Part shown: piece by piece, positions 10,775 through 19,588 of the stretch
Layout: the number at the start of each line of letters is the position of its first letter
How positions within the stretch are numbered: position 1 is the first letter of the stretch
Assembly (NCBI RefSeq): GCF_001618145.1
Contig: NZ_LQNF01000009.1
Coordinates: 62,001-126,000 of the forward strand
Length of the DNA: 64,000 nt
Direction of reading: 5' to 3'
From: Oceanobacillus damuensis
GTDB lineage: Bacteria > Bacillota > Bacilli > Bacillales > Amphibacillaceae
The notes under the pieces: model-generated
Told to the model about the DNA's origin: nothing
The model's database searches: none
Seen by the model: the letters and a program-made list of their open reading frames with translations, nothing else
Translations under genes and position numbers: made by a program

Positions 10775-12976
10775 ATGGCAAAAGACGAAAATTTAACGAT
10801 AGCAGATATTATAAATACAACTAAAATGTATTTGTCGATGGATGATGTCGGCTTGGTTCAGCATGCATATGACTTCGCAAATGAAGCACACCACGACCAG
10901 TTCAGAAAGTCAGGTGAGCCATATATTATCCATCCGGTACAGGTTGCTGGAATACTCGCCAATCTTGAAATGGATGCCGAAACAATTGCCGGTGGTTTTC
11001 TTCATGATGTTGTGGAGGATACTGATATTACAATAGAAAGATTGGAAGAGGAATTTAATCATGAAATTGCCATGCTTGTCGACGGTGTAACCAAGTTAGG
11101 GAAAATCAGGTATGAAACGAAAGAAGCGCAACAAGCAGAAAATCATCGTAAAATGTTTGTTGCAATGGCAAAAGATATTCGTGTAATCCTCATAAAACTT
11201 GCAGACAGACTGCATAACATGCGAACATTGAAGCATTTGTCTCCTGAAAAGCAGCGACGGATTTCAAATGAAACATTGGAAATATTCGCTCCTCTTGCAC
11301 ATCGCCTGGGGATTTCAACCATTAAATGGGAACTGGAAGATACGGCATTAAGATACCTCAACCCACAGCAATACTACCGAATAGTACAGTTAATGAAGCA
11401 GAAAAGGGAAGAGCGCGAATCCTATATCAGAGAAGTAATTGACGGGCTTACGGAGGAATTAGAGGAAGTAAATATTGAAGCTGAAATGTCAGGACGTCCA
11501 AAACATTTATACAGCATTTATCAAAAAATGGTGAAACAGAATAAACAATTCAATGAAATTTATGATTTGCTTGCGGTCCGGATTATTGTGGAAAGCATCA
11601 AAGACTGTTATGCGGTTCTTGGAATTATTCATACACATTGGAAGCCGATGCCGGGAAGATTTAAAGATTATATCGCAATGCCAAAGCAAAATCTATATCA
11701 ATCCCTGCATACAACTGTGATTGGACCAAAGGGAGACCCGCTCGAGGTTCAGATACGAACAAAGGAAATGCATGAAATCGCCGAATATGGAATTGCAGCT
11801 CACTGGGCTTATAAAGAAGGTAAACAGGTTAAAACAGGCAAGCAGTCATTTGAAGAGAAATTGACCTGGTTCCGGGAAATACTCGATTGGCAAAATGATA
11901 CACACGATGCAGAAGAGTTTATAGAATCACTGAAAATTGACCTGTTTTCCGATATGGTTTATGTCTTTACACCAAAAGGTGAGGTGGTTGAACTGCCGTC
12001 TGGCTCCATTCCACTTGATTTTGCCTATAAGATTCATACAGAAATCGGAAATAAGACAATAGGGGCAAAAATAAACGGCAAGATGGAGCCCCTTGACTAT
12101 AAGCTGCAAAATGGTGACATTGTAGAGGTCATGACTTCCAAGCATTCCTATGGACCTTCACAGGACTGGCTTAAAATGACACAAACTTCTCAGGCTAAAA
12201 GTAAGATCAAGCAGTTCTTTAAAAAACAAAGAAGAGAAGAGAATGTTGTGAAAGGCAAGGAAGCAGTTGAAAAAGAAATTCGAGCGTTAAACATCGAACC
12301 AAAAGATGTTTTAGTAGCAGACAATATGCAGCGGGTGTTTGATAAATTTAATTTTACCAATGAAGAGGATATGTATGCTGCTGTCGGATATCAAGGAATC
12401 ACAGCAGCGCTTATTGCCACACGACTTACAGAGAAGATCCGACAGACAAGGCAAAAGGAACAGGACCTTGCAGCAACGATTGAAGAAGTCAAAACCGATC
12501 AGACCTCTAAAAAAGGCCACAAAAGGGACTCCGGCGTAAGAGTGGAAGGAGTAGATAATCTCCTTGTTCGTCTTGCCAAGTGTTGTAATCCAGTTCCAGG
12601 TGATGAGATTTTGGGATATATTACAAAAGGAAGAGGGGTTTCTGTTCATCGGTCAGACTGCCCGAATGTACAGACAGAAGAAGCGAAGCAGCGCTATCTT
12701 CATGTTGAATGGGAAAACGAAAACACCGATAAAAAACAATACCATGTAGATATTCAAATAACTGGCTATGACCGAAGAGGTCTTCTGAACGAAGTTTTAC
12801 AAGCAGTCAATGAAATGAAGACAAATATTACCCATGTAAATGGGAAATCGGACAGAAATAAAATTGCGATTATCCAAATCACCATATTGATCCATAATAC
12901 GAGCCATCTGAGAAAAATTGTGGAGCGTATCAAACAAATAAAAGATGTATATACAGTAACGCGTACAGTTCAATAG
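10775..12976 (+). CDS. relA: Bifunctional (p)ppGpp synthetase/hydrolase RelA
   Basis: 733 residues. Domains in order: HD hydrolase (FLHDVVEDT near residue 75, plus LIKLADRLHNMRTL); RelA/SpoT synthetase (about 240-350: GRPKHLYSIYQKM, YDLLAVRI, GRFKDYIAMPK, YQSLHTTV); TGS (about 390-455); zinc-finger-like CCNPVPGD; C-terminal ACT. The intact HD residues argue for a long bifunctional Rel rather than a synthetase-only protein. The ATG at 10775 has AAAGGTGA in front; a start 9 codons earlier has no ribosome site. It controls the stringent response. Confidence 0.97.
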   Translation: MAKDENLTIADIINTTKMYLSMDDVGLVQHAYDFANEAHHDQFRKSGEPYIIHPVQVAGILANLEMDAETIAGGFLHDVVEDTDITIERLEEEFNHEIAMLVDGVTKLGKIRYETKEAQQAENHRKMFVAMAKDIRVILIKLADRLHNMRTLKHLSPEKQRRISNETLEIFAPLAHRLGISTIKWELEDTALRYLNPQQYYRIVQLMKQKREERESYIREVIDGLTEELEEVNIEAEMSGRPKHLYSIYQKMVKQNKQFNEIYDLLAVRIIVESIKDCYAVLGIIHTHWKPMPGRFKDYIAMPKQNLYQSLHTTVIGPKGDPLEVQIRTKEMHEIAEYGIAAHWAYKEGKQVKTGKQSFEEKLTWFREILDWQNDTHDAEEFIESLKIDLFSDMVYVFTPKGEVVELPSGSIPLDFAYKIHTEIGNKTIGAKINGKMEPLDYKLQNGDIVEVMTSKHSYGPSQDWLKMTQTSQAKSKIKQFFKKQRREENVVKGKEAVEKEIRALNIEPKDVLVADNMQRVFDKFNFTNEEDMYAAVGYQGITAALIATRLTEKIRQTRQKEQDLAATIEEVKTDQTSKKGHKRDSGVRVEGVDNLLVRLAKCCNPVPGDEILGYITKGRGVSVHRSDCPNVQTEEAKQRYLHVEWENENTDKKQYHVDIQITGYDRRGLLNEVLQAVNEMKTNITHVNGKSDRNKIAIIQITILIHNTSHLRKIVERIKQIKDVYTVTRTVQ

Positions 12977-13006
12977 CCGATAATAGTTGCAAAAGGGGAA
13001 AAGATG

Positions 13007-13453
13007 ATGAAGGCCGTACTACAGCGGGCGAAAAATGCCAATGTTCGAGTGGATGAAAAAATAACTGGAGAAATTAAGAATGGCTTTGTTGTGCTTCTCG
13101 GTGTAACCCATGAAGATACAATGGAAGATGTTGACTATCTCGTAAATAAAATTATTCATTTACGGGTATTTGAAGATGAAAACAAGAAGATGAATCTTTC
13201 TTTAAAAGATGTTGATGGAAGTATTTTGTCAATTTCTCAGTTCACTTTATATGCTGACACAAGAAAAGGCAGACGTCCCAATTTTATGCAGGCTGCCAGA
13301 CCGGGAACTGCAAATGATTTGTATGAGGCGTTTAATCGCTCCCTGATCGAGCAGGGGATACATGTCGAGACAGGGGAATTTGGTGCAATGATGGATGTCA
13401 CATTAACAAATGCAGGACCGGTTACACTAGTCATTGACAGTAAGGAAAAATAG
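13007..13453 (+). CDS. dtd: D-aminoacyl-tRNA deacylase
   Basis: 148 residues. The Dtd fold cleaves D-amino acids and glycine from mischarged tRNAs. Key motifs are SQFTLYAD and [10 protein letters not shown] (GPVT is the cross-subunit cis-Pro motif of the family). Two ATGs are adjacent (13004 and 13007); the second is preferred because family members begin with a single Met and the GGGG ribosome site is then about 8 bases away. It follows relA by 30 bases, as in B. subtilis. Confidence 0.96.
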   Translation: MKAVLQRAKNANVRVDEKITGEIKNGFVVLLGVTHEDTMEDVDYLVNKIIHLRVFEDENKKMNLSLKDVDGSILSISQFTLYADTRKGRRPNFMQAARPGTANDLYEAFNRSLIEQGIHVETGEFGAMMDVTLTNAGPVTLVIDSKEK

Positions 13454-13460
13454 AAGTGAT

Positions 13461-13609
13461 TGGGACATAACTGAAAGTACCATTACTAAAAACAAATGAT
13501 TTCAAGATAAGTAGCTTTAAAAAAGAAAAATCCGAACTAATTCGAATTCTGACTAAAGAATTCTGAATCATAGTTCGGATTTTTCTATAACTAAACAACT
13601 TTTGTCCCA
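13461..13609. terminator. Nested bidirectional terminator between dtd and the amidase gene
   Basis: Core perfect 15-bp stem with arms GAAAAATCCGAACTA and TAGTTCGGATTTTTC, containing an inner GAATTC pair. It is framed by outer arms TGGGACA (13461-13467) and TGTCCCA (13603-13609). The T-run and A-run let it serve both convergent genes. The multi-layered palindrome resembles a mobile intergenic repeat rather than a minimal terminator. Confidence 0.75.
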
Positions 13610-13623
13610 TCCTCTTCTTTTGT

Positions 13624-14688
13624 TCATTCAACAGAATGGAAGTATTTATTTAGTCCATCAACAATACCAGAAACCAATTTTTTTTGATAGGCATTGGTTT
13701 GAAGCAATACATCACTTTCCGGATTTGACATAAAACCGAGTTCAATAAGAACGGATGGCTTCAAGTTCAATCTCAAAACTAAAAGATCTCCCTCATGAGA
13801 TCCACGGTCCGTTTCATCCGTCGCACTGATAATACCATTGTGGATATAGTTTGCCATTTTTTCGTTTTGTTTAGAGTAATAAAATGTTTCAATGCCGGTT
13901 ACTTCAGGAAGTTCGGGAACACTGTTATAATGAAGGCTTATAAATGCATCACTATCAACCAAATTGGAGTATGTTACTCTGCTCGTAAGTGAAACAAACT
14001 CATCCTGCTCTCTTGTTAAAAGTACATCGGCACCCAGATACTGGAGCTGCTTTTCCAGTTCTTTAGCAGTCACATAGGTAATGTCCTTTTCATAGGCATC
14101 AGTATCACTGACAGCACCGACATCCCTTCCACCGTGACCGGCATCGATAACAATTGTTTTGTTTTTAAAACCTTTGTATGTGGAATTATTCTCCGCAGTC
14201 TCCACAAGCTCCTTCAGTACAAATCCGGTTAGCTCCCCATTTCGGATTTCATACCATTCTCCTGAGGTGGAGACGACCTCATATTCCGTTCCCTTTTCTG
14301 CAAAGTGCACAATAGCATGTTCTGTTGAAGGTCCATCTCTTAACTGCGTGTTGTCATATTGGATTGTAATAGAGCTGATATCGGAATCCTCAAGGGGTAC
14401 GGTAGAATCGGTTGAGGCTGTTTCATTAATTGTGATGAATTCTGCTGATACCCAGCCGGTTTCCTTTTCCAGTTCGATCTCTACCCAGCCATCAGCCTGC
14501 TGAACAACCTGATAAGTTTCTCCTGTCTCAGCTTGACCAATGCTTTCATATTCCGTTCCAGGCCCACTGCGGATATTCAAGTTGGACCCTTCGATAACCC
14601 CTTCATTGGCATAAGCCTGTTCTGTACCTAAGGCACAAAGAAAGATAAATGCAGTAAATAGCAGTAAAATTATTTTTCTGATATACAC
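13624..14688 (-). CDS. yrvJ: Secreted N-acetylmuramoyl-L-alanine amidase with two SH3b domains
   Basis: 354 residues beginning at GTG (GGGAGGAAT upstream). A signal peptide of about 27 residues ends AYA. Two bacterial SH3 domains follow (SNLNIRSGPGTEYESIG and TQLRDGPSTEHAIVH), then an Amidase_3 domain from about residue 175: IDAGHGGRDVGA, the zinc-ligand Glu region, SLHYNS and IELGFMSNPESD. It cleaves the amide between MurNAc and L-Ala in peptidoglycan. B. subtilis YrvJ at the same locus is longer, with more SH3 repeats, so the name is positional. Confidence 0.92.
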   Translation of the reverse strand: MYIRKIILLLFTAFIFLCALGTEQAYANEGVIEGSNLNIRSGPGTEYESIGQAETGETYQVVQQADGWVEIELEKETGWVSAEFITINETASTDSTVPLEDSDISSITIQYDNTQLRDGPSTEHAIVHFAEKGTEYEVVSTSGEWYEIRNGELTGFVLKELVETAENNSTYKGFKNKTIVIDAGHGGRDVGAVSDTDAYEKDITYVTAKELEKQLQYLGADVLLTREQDEFVSLTSRVTYSNLVDSDAFISLHYNSVPELPEVTGIETFYYSKQNEKMANYIHNGIISATDETDRGSHEGDLLVLRLNLKPSVLIELGFMSNPESDVLLQTNAYQKKLVSGIVDGLNKYFHSVE

Positions 14689-14803
14689 AGTATTCCTCCC
14701 TGAAATATTGTCTGTATGTAATCTATCTACTTAGTATAATAAAAATTGTACTTTTAGGCAAAACTGTATTAAAGATATTTGCCAATAGAGGAGGTAATAT
14801 AAA

Positions 14804-14977
14804 GTGAGAATGTCTGATAAACAATGGAATGCAGGCAATCAAAAAGATATTTTTTCCGCAGACCCGCATCATTATCCAGATATCGAGGAAAACGGAACAC
14901 TTATGGAAATTACCAGTGAACTGGGGATTTCCATTGGGGAAGTAAAAATGTTAAAGAAAAAGCTAAGTCGCTCTTGA
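14804..14977 (+). CDS. Small conserved-looking hypothetical protein (57 aa)
   Basis: Open frame starting GTG (or ATG at 14810) with an excellent GAGGAGG ribosome site. The protein begins VRMSDKQWNAGNQ, contains PHHYPDIEENGT and ends in a helix-turn-helix-like tail (MEITSELGISIGEVKMLKKKL). The tail resembles part of a sigma-factor or phage repressor helix-turn-helix but is too short for a full domain. B. subtilis has a similarly sized gene (yrzK) between yrvJ and hisS, probably the same family. Its stop codon lies inside the -35 box of the hisS T-box promoter. Confidence 0.75.
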   Translation: MRMSDKQWNAGNQKDIFSADPHHYPDIEENGTLMEITSELGISIGEVKMLKKKLSRS

Positions 14978-15002
14978 CATTATAAACGGTTCGGCTTAAT
15001 AT
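14974..15002 (+). promoter_or_regulatory. SigmaA promoter of the hisS-aspS T-box transcript
   Basis: Perfect -35 TTGACA (14974-14979), 17 bases, -10 TAATAT (14997-15002); an overlapping TATAAT lies at 15000-15005 with a 20-base spacer. The -35 contains the TGA stop of the upstream small ORF. Confidence 0.8.
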
Positions 15003-15011
15003 AATAGACAT

Positions 15012-15278
15012 TCAACTAAATGAAATTAATAATACCGATGAAGGAAAGAGTAATCAGGTACCACCTGTGTAGAGAGAAAATGTCATTGGCTGAAAACATT
15101 TTCCCTGCTGGTCTGATGAAGGACGTTCCCGAGGATTTATATCGAAATATATAGTAGATATGAACGTTTTGCAGGCGTTAACTGTGAAGAGCGGGTGCAG
15201 TACTATAGCATCAACTAGGGTGGCAACGCGGGTGAACTCCCGTCCCTTATATTTATATAAGGGACGGGAGTTTTTTAT
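15012..15278 (+). ncRNA. T-box leader of hisS-aspS, specifier reads Asp (GAC)
   Basis: Stem I has GGAA (15043-15046) pairing TTCC (15126-15129) and ATCAG (15053-15057) pairing CTGAT (15113-15117). They enclose a specifier loop whose 3' side reads GAA-G-GAC-G, putting the specifier GAC at 15122-15124. The T-box motif AGGGTGGCAACGCGGG starts at 15217. Its TGGC bulge pairs with a tRNA 3' end whose discriminator is G, as in tRNA-Asp; tRNA-His has C. The competing terminator is a 17-bp stem (15235-15271) followed by a T-run. Uncharged tRNA-Asp should turn on both synthetase genes. Confidence 0.93.
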
Positions 15279-15279
15279 T

Positions 15280-15313
15280 TGCAAGTAAGAAAGTATAAAC
15301 TTTCTTACTTGCA
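15280..15313. repeat. Perfect 15-bp inverted repeat after the hisS T-box terminator
   Basis: TGCAAGTAAGAAAGT, loop ATAA, ACTTTCTTACTTGCA. It lies between the T-box terminator and the hisS ribosome site. The core AAGAAAGTATA recurs at 28.4 kb behind the alaS T-box and, inverted, near 56.05 kb. Confidence 0.7.
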
Positions 15314-15393
15314 TAAAGGCAACTGAACCCGTTACCGAAAGGCTTGGTGACAGGCAAGTTTTCAATTAAATTAAGCTATTGGGGGTTTTTGAG

Positions 15394-16686
15394 ATGAGCA
15401 TGAAAGCGCCAAGAGGTACAGTAGATATTTTACCTGCTGATGCAGCAAAATGGCAGTATGCAGAAAACAAAATCAGGAATGTATGTGACAGATTTCATTT
15501 TAAGGAAATTCGTACGCCTTTGTTTGAGCATACCGAGGTGTTCCAGCGTGGAGTGGGGGATTCTACTGATATTGTACAAAAAGAAATGTATACATTTGAA
15601 GATCGGGGCGGCAGAAGTTTGACACTGAGACCAGAGGGCACAGCTTCTGTCGCAAGGGCATACGTGGAAAACAAATTATTTGGTAATCCCAACCAGCCTG
15701 TAAAGCTATATTATTTTGCGCAAATGTTCCGTTATGAGCGTCCTCAAAAGGGGAGAATGCGCCAGCTGAATCAATTTGGTGTCGAGGTCATGGGGAGTGC
15801 AGATCCAGCAGTGGACGCTGAAGTAATCGATCTTGCCATGACGACATACAAGGAAATGGGATTGAAATCATTAAAATTAGTAATTAATTCACTTGGTGAC
15901 AAAGAAAGCAGAAATAACCACAAAAATGCGCTAGTAAAGCATTTTGAACCACATAAAGAGGAGCTGTGCAAGGATTGCCAGACACGACTCACACAGAACC
16001 CTCTTCGGGTGCTGGACTGTAAAACAGATCGTGATCATCCTGCAATGAGAACTGCACCCTCGATACTCGAGTATCTAAACGAGGAATCCAAAATATACTT
16101 CGATAAAGTCAAGGAGTATCTGTCCTTGATGGATATCGACTATGTTGTTGACCCCAACCTTGTAAGAGGATTGGATTATTATAATCATACTGCTTTTGAA
16201 ATTATGAGTGAAGCAGACGGTTTTGGTGCCATTACAACGCTTGCTGGCGGAGGGCGTTATAACGGATTGATCCAGGAGCTAGGCGGTCCGGATACACCAG
16301 GCATTGGATTTGGAATGGGGTTTGAACGCCTTCTTATGGCTCTCGAAGCAGAAAATATTGAAATTCCCCTGAGCGACAGCCTCGATTGTTTTGTGGTGGC
16401 GATGGGTGCTGAAGAGGTGGAGAAAGAGGCAGCACGTCTCGTTCACCAGCTCCGGACAAACGGAATTCAGGTCGATAAAGATTATCAAGGCCGTAAAATG
16501 AAAGGTCAGTTCAAAGCTGCCGACCGCTATCACTCCAGCTATGTACTTGTTCTTGGAGAAGAAGAACTTGAAAAAAAGATTGTACACGTAAAAGAAATGA
16601 AAACAGGCGAACAAGTGGAAGTGCCAATTGAAAATATTGTGGAAGTAATAAAGCAGAAGCATCTGGGAGGTAAAATTGATGAGTGA
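15394..16686 (+). CDS. hisS: Histidyl-tRNA synthetase
   Basis: 430-residue class II synthetase. Seen: PRGTVDIL at the N-terminus, motif 2 [19 protein letters not shown] (about residue 110), the histidine motifs [13 protein letters not shown] and GGGRYNGL, motif 3 [12 protein letters not shown], and a C-terminal anticodon-binding domain. The ATG at 15394 has GGGGG about 8 bases upstream; a TTG five codons earlier is less likely. It overlaps aspS by 8 bases, so both are expressed from one T-box-regulated transcript. Confidence 0.97.
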   Translation: MSMKAPRGTVDILPADAAKWQYAENKIRNVCDRFHFKEIRTPLFEHTEVFQRGVGDSTDIVQKEMYTFEDRGGRSLTLRPEGTASVARAYVENKLFGNPNQPVKLYYFAQMFRYERPQKGRMRQLNQFGVEVMGSADPAVDAEVIDLAMTTYKEMGLKSLKLVINSLGDKESRNNHKNALVKHFEPHKEELCKDCQTRLTQNPLRVLDCKTDRDHPAMRTAPSILEYLNEESKIYFDKVKEYLSLMDIDYVVDPNLVRGLDYYNHTAFEIMSEADGFGAITTLAGGGRYNGLIQELGGPDTPGIGFGMGFERLLMALEAENIEIPLSDSLDCFVVAMGAEEVEKEAARLVHQLRTNGIQVDKDYQGRKMKGQFKAADRYHSSYVLVLGEEELEKKIVHVKEMKTGEQVEVPIENIVEVIKQKHLGGKIDE

Positions 16687-18454
16687 ACGGATGATGGCAG
16701 GTAAGTTATCAGAAGAAAATATCGAACAAGCGGTCCTTTTGAAAGGATGGGTCCAAAAAAGACGGGATCTGGGTGGGTTAATTTTTATTGACCTTCGTGA
16801 CAAGTCCGGTCTTGTACAGGTTGTATTCAATCCGGATCATTCAAAAGAGGCATTGGAGGTCGCAGATAAAATCCGCTCGGAATACGTAGTTGAGCTGTAT
16901 GGCAAAGTGGTTTCCCGTGACGTATCGACCATAAACCCAGCTATGAAGACGGGGAAGATAGAAGTTATAGCGTCATCCATTAAGATCTTGAATAATGCCA
17001 AGACACCACCTTTTACGATTCAGGATGAAACGGACGTATCCGAAGATGTGAGACTTAAATACCGTTATTTGGATTTAAGGAGGAGTCCATTGCAGGAAAC
17101 TTTTAAGCTTCGCCACAGAACTACACAGGCAATACGAAATTTCCTCAATGACAATGAGTTTTTGGAAATGGAGACACCAATTTTAACGAAAAGCACTCCA
17201 GAAGGGGCCCGTGATTACCTTGTGCCAAGCCGTGTGCATCCTGGTGAATTTTACGCATTGCCCCAATCACCGCAGTTGTTTAAACAATTAATCATGATGA
17301 GTGGCTTCGAAAAATATTACCAAATTGCAAGATGCTTCCGCGATGAAGATTTACGTGCGGACCGACAGCCTGAATTCACTCAAATTGATATTGAAACATC
17401 ATTCATGACCAGTGATGAGATTATGGAAATGACAGAGCTTATGATGCAGCAAGTCGTGAAGGAAGTTAAGGATATTGATATTGAATTGCCACTGCAGCGA
17501 ATGCCATATGATGAAGCGATGGAACGTTTTGGTTCAGATAAACCAGATACACGATTTGGGCTTGAGTTAATCCATGTTTCCGACACCTTGGCAAATTCAA
17601 CCTTTAAGGTGTTTCAGGGTGCAATTGAATCTGGTGGAAAAGTTGCTTTGCTGAATGTAAAAGGGGAAGCAGCTAATTTTTCCCGTAAGGACATTGATAA
17701 GCTGACTGAATTCGTAAAAATATACGGTGCAAAAGGGCTGGCATGGCTTAAAATGGAAAATGATGAATTGAAGGGCCCGATAGCAAAATTCCTTTCCAAT
17801 GAAGAGAAGGCTGGTCTGATGGTAAAAGCTGAAGTAGAAGCAGGGGATTTGCTGTTGTTTGTTGCAGATAAAACGCCCGTCGTTCATGACAGTCTCGGGG
17901 CTTTACGATTAAAACTTGGTAAACAACTGAACTTGATCGATGAGTCACAATATAATTTCCTATGGGTAACTGACTGGCCATTATTGGAATATGACGAAGA
18001 ATTAGGCAGGTATTTTGCAGCTCACCATCCTTTCACATCGCCTGTTGAAGAAGATATGGACAAATTGGAAATTGACCCGGCAACAGTCCGAGCCAATGCA
18101 TACGATCTCGTTCTTAACGGTTATGAGCTTGGCGGAGGGTCCATCCGTATATATCAAAAAGAGCAGCAGGATCATATGTTTAAAATATTGGGATTCAGTG
18201 AAGAAGAAGCAAAAGAGCAATTTGGGTTCCTATTGGATGCATTGGAATATGGTGCTCCTCCACATGGCGGAATTGCCCTGGGACTTGACCGTATCATCAT
18301 GTTGCTTTCCGGAAGGTCAAATCTAAGGGACACCATCCTGTTCCCGAAAACTGCATCTGCTTCCGACTTATTGACAGATGCACCAAGCGAAGTCAGCAAT
18401 GCCCAATTAGAGGAACTATCCATTCAATTGAATAAGACGGGTAAGGACATATAA
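16679..18454 (+). CDS. aspS: Aspartyl-tRNA synthetase
   Basis: 591-residue class IIb synthetase: N-terminal OB-fold anticodon domain (about residues 1-105), motif 2 [18 protein letters not shown] (about 220), the bacterial GAD insertion in the middle, and motif 3 [14 protein letters not shown] near residue 525. The ATG has GGGAGG 8 bases upstream inside hisS. Its cognate tRNA appears to be the one sensed by the operon's T-box. 6S RNA follows downstream. Confidence 0.97.
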   Translation: MSERMMAGKLSEENIEQAVLLKGWVQKRRDLGGLIFIDLRDKSGLVQVVFNPDHSKEALEVADKIRSEYVVELYGKVVSRDVSTINPAMKTGKIEVIASSIKILNNAKTPPFTIQDETDVSEDVRLKYRYLDLRRSPLQETFKLRHRTTQAIRNFLNDNEFLEMETPILTKSTPEGARDYLVPSRVHPGEFYALPQSPQLFKQLIMMSGFEKYYQIARCFRDEDLRADRQPEFTQIDIETSFMTSDEIMEMTELMMQQVVKEVKDIDIELPLQRMPYDEAMERFGSDKPDTRFGLELIHVSDTLANSTFKVFQGAIESGGKVALLNVKGEAANFSRKDIDKLTEFVKIYGAKGLAWLKMENDELKGPIAKFLSNEEKAGLMVKAEVEAGDLLLFVADKTPVVHDSLGALRLKLGKQLNLIDESQYNFLWVTDWPLLEYDEELGRYFAAHHPFTSPVEEDMDKLEIDPATVRANAYDLVLNGYELGGGSIRIYQKEQQDHMFKILGFSEEEAKEQFGFLLDALEYGAPPHGGIALGLDRIIMLLSGRSNLRDTILFPKTASASDLLTDAPSEVSNAQLEELSIQLNKTGKDI

Positions 18455-18501
18455 ATACCAATATGCTTCATTGTGTAATCGAAATTTAATTTTTATAAAC
18501 A

Positions 18502-18530
18502 TTGAAAATACACAGTGCCTATGTTAATAT
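18502..18530 (+). promoter_or_regulatory. Candidate SigmaA promoter of 6S RNA
   Basis: TTGAAA (18502-18507), 17 bases, TAATAT (18525-18530). Transcription would begin near 18537, some 20 bases before the conserved 6S 5' strand, implying 5' processing or a slightly longer RNA. Confidence 0.5.
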
Positions 18531-18555
18531 TTATTTACAAATCAATACTACTTTA

Positions 18556-18745
18556 TCGCTTCATCCTGATGTGTTCGTCTATTAAAAGTATTTTGACCGA
18601 ACAATTTTATATTTGGGAACCCGTTATTGTTTTTACTGTGCGTGTATGCCACTGTCCATTGGACGTTGTGGAAACACAATAACAGTAAAACAGGGTACCC
18701 ACCTGCCTCAAGCGGGATCAAAACTTAAAATAGGACGGCACAATC
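18556..18745 (+). ncRNA. ssrS: 6S RNA (ssrS/bsrA type)
   Basis: Noncoding stretch whose 5' half contains CATCCTGATGTGTTCG and CCGAACA...TATTTGGGAACCCG and whose 3' half contains CAGGGTACCCACCTGC, GCGGGATCAAAACTT and AAATAGGACGG, the conserved strands of firmicute 6S RNA. The ends pair (TCCT with AGGA, and more distally TCGCT with AGCGA), leaving the long rod with a central bubble that mimics an open promoter and traps SigmaA-RNA polymerase. Position after aspS agrees with B. subtilis 6S-1 as I recall it. Exact ends are approximate. Confidence 0.9.
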
Positions 18746-18771
18746 GGGATTGAGCGAGTACATAGAATAAC

Positions 18772-18811
18772 AAAAGAGGTCGTGTATACAATGTATACAT
18801 GACCTCTTTTT
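18772..18811. terminator. Terminator of 6S RNA and of the convergent rsfA-like gene
   Basis: 18-bp stem: arms AAAAGAGGTCGTGTATAC and GTATACATGACCTCTTTT around AAT, then a T-run; the opposite strand also ends in T. Confidence 0.85.
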
Positions 18812-18836
18812 GATTCTATGGTAGCCAGCAGCGAAA

Positions 18837-19505
18837 CTAATTTGATCCTTGTGCGAGTTGTTCAAGGTTACCGTTCTTATCCATCCGAAATGTTGGCGGC
18901 ACATGGCTTCCTTTGTCATCAAGCACTGTCATTTTTCTTGCGCGGTCCATAATCTGTATGAATGTCTGATAGTCTTCCTGGATGGAAATCATCTGTTCTT
19001 CTGTGGAAGAAAGCTGCTTCTCGAGTTCCTTTACTTTTGTCTGCAACATTGAATTCTCTTTTTCAAGGTCTTCCAAAGCAGATTTTGATTGATTGGAAGC
19101 ATGATAGTCTTTTTTCAATTCTCTTAAAAATTGAATGACCATATCAATATTTATAACAGGTGTATCCATAATGACAAGAGAATTGTCTTCTGGTTCCTCC
19201 ATTTTACTTTCTTCCTGTACAGGAGATAGAGAAATTGCAGGGACTCTTGATTTCTTCATCGTGGAGCTCATCGCCCTTTTTTTCTCTTTTCGCTGCCTTT
19301 TGGCAAGATCGATCGCACTTTCATATTTTGTCCTTACTTCCGCATTCCAGCGAAACCCGCAGGCCGCAGATGTTCTGTTGAGCTTGTCACCAACCTCATC
19401 GAAGGCGTTCAGTTGTGTACTTCCTTCCCGAATATGGCGCAATACTGTTTCGGCAAGCAATAAATCATCTTCATGGGACCAGGCATCCTGTCTAACTTTT
19501 ACCAT
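18837..19505 (-). CDS. RsfA/YlbO-family Myb-like transcriptional regulator
   Basis: 222 residues from an ATG with AAAGGAG upstream. The N-terminal 60 residues form a Myb/SANT-like DNA-binding domain (DAWSHEDDLLLAETVLRHIREGSTQLNAF, RTSAACGFRWN), the hallmark of the RsfA family whose founder is a prespore-specific regulator under SigmaF. A basic linker (KRQRKEKKR) and a C-terminal coiled coil (about residues 130-185) suggest dimerisation. It occupies the place of B. subtilis yrvM/tcdA between aspS and rarA. Which paralogue it is (RsfA or YlbO) cannot be told here. Confidence 0.85.
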   Translation of the reverse strand: MVKVRQDAWSHEDDLLLAETVLRHIREGSTQLNAFDEVGDKLNRTSAACGFRWNAEVRTKYESAIDLAKRQRKEKKRAMSSTMKKSRVPAISLSPVQEESKMEEPEDNSLVIMDTPVINIDMVIQFLRELKKDYHASNQSKSALEDLEKENSMLQTKVKELEKQLSSTEEQMISIQEDYQTFIQIMDRARKMTVLDDKGSHVPPTFRMDKNGNLEQLAQGSN

Positions 19506-19588
19506 ATATACAACTCCTTTTTCTAGTATCACAGCAATAGATTGTAACTTTTATGTTTATTGTTGCCGCCTGAAAAAGGATTTATACG

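Noticed and set aside
15012..15278. His specifier for the hisS T-box
   Set aside because: No CAC/CAT is found at the position homologous to the alaS specifier; GAC and the TGGC bulge both point to Asp.
16279..16830. 183-codon minus frame across the hisS/aspS junction
   Set aside because: Antisense to conserved domains of both synthetases with no family similarity.
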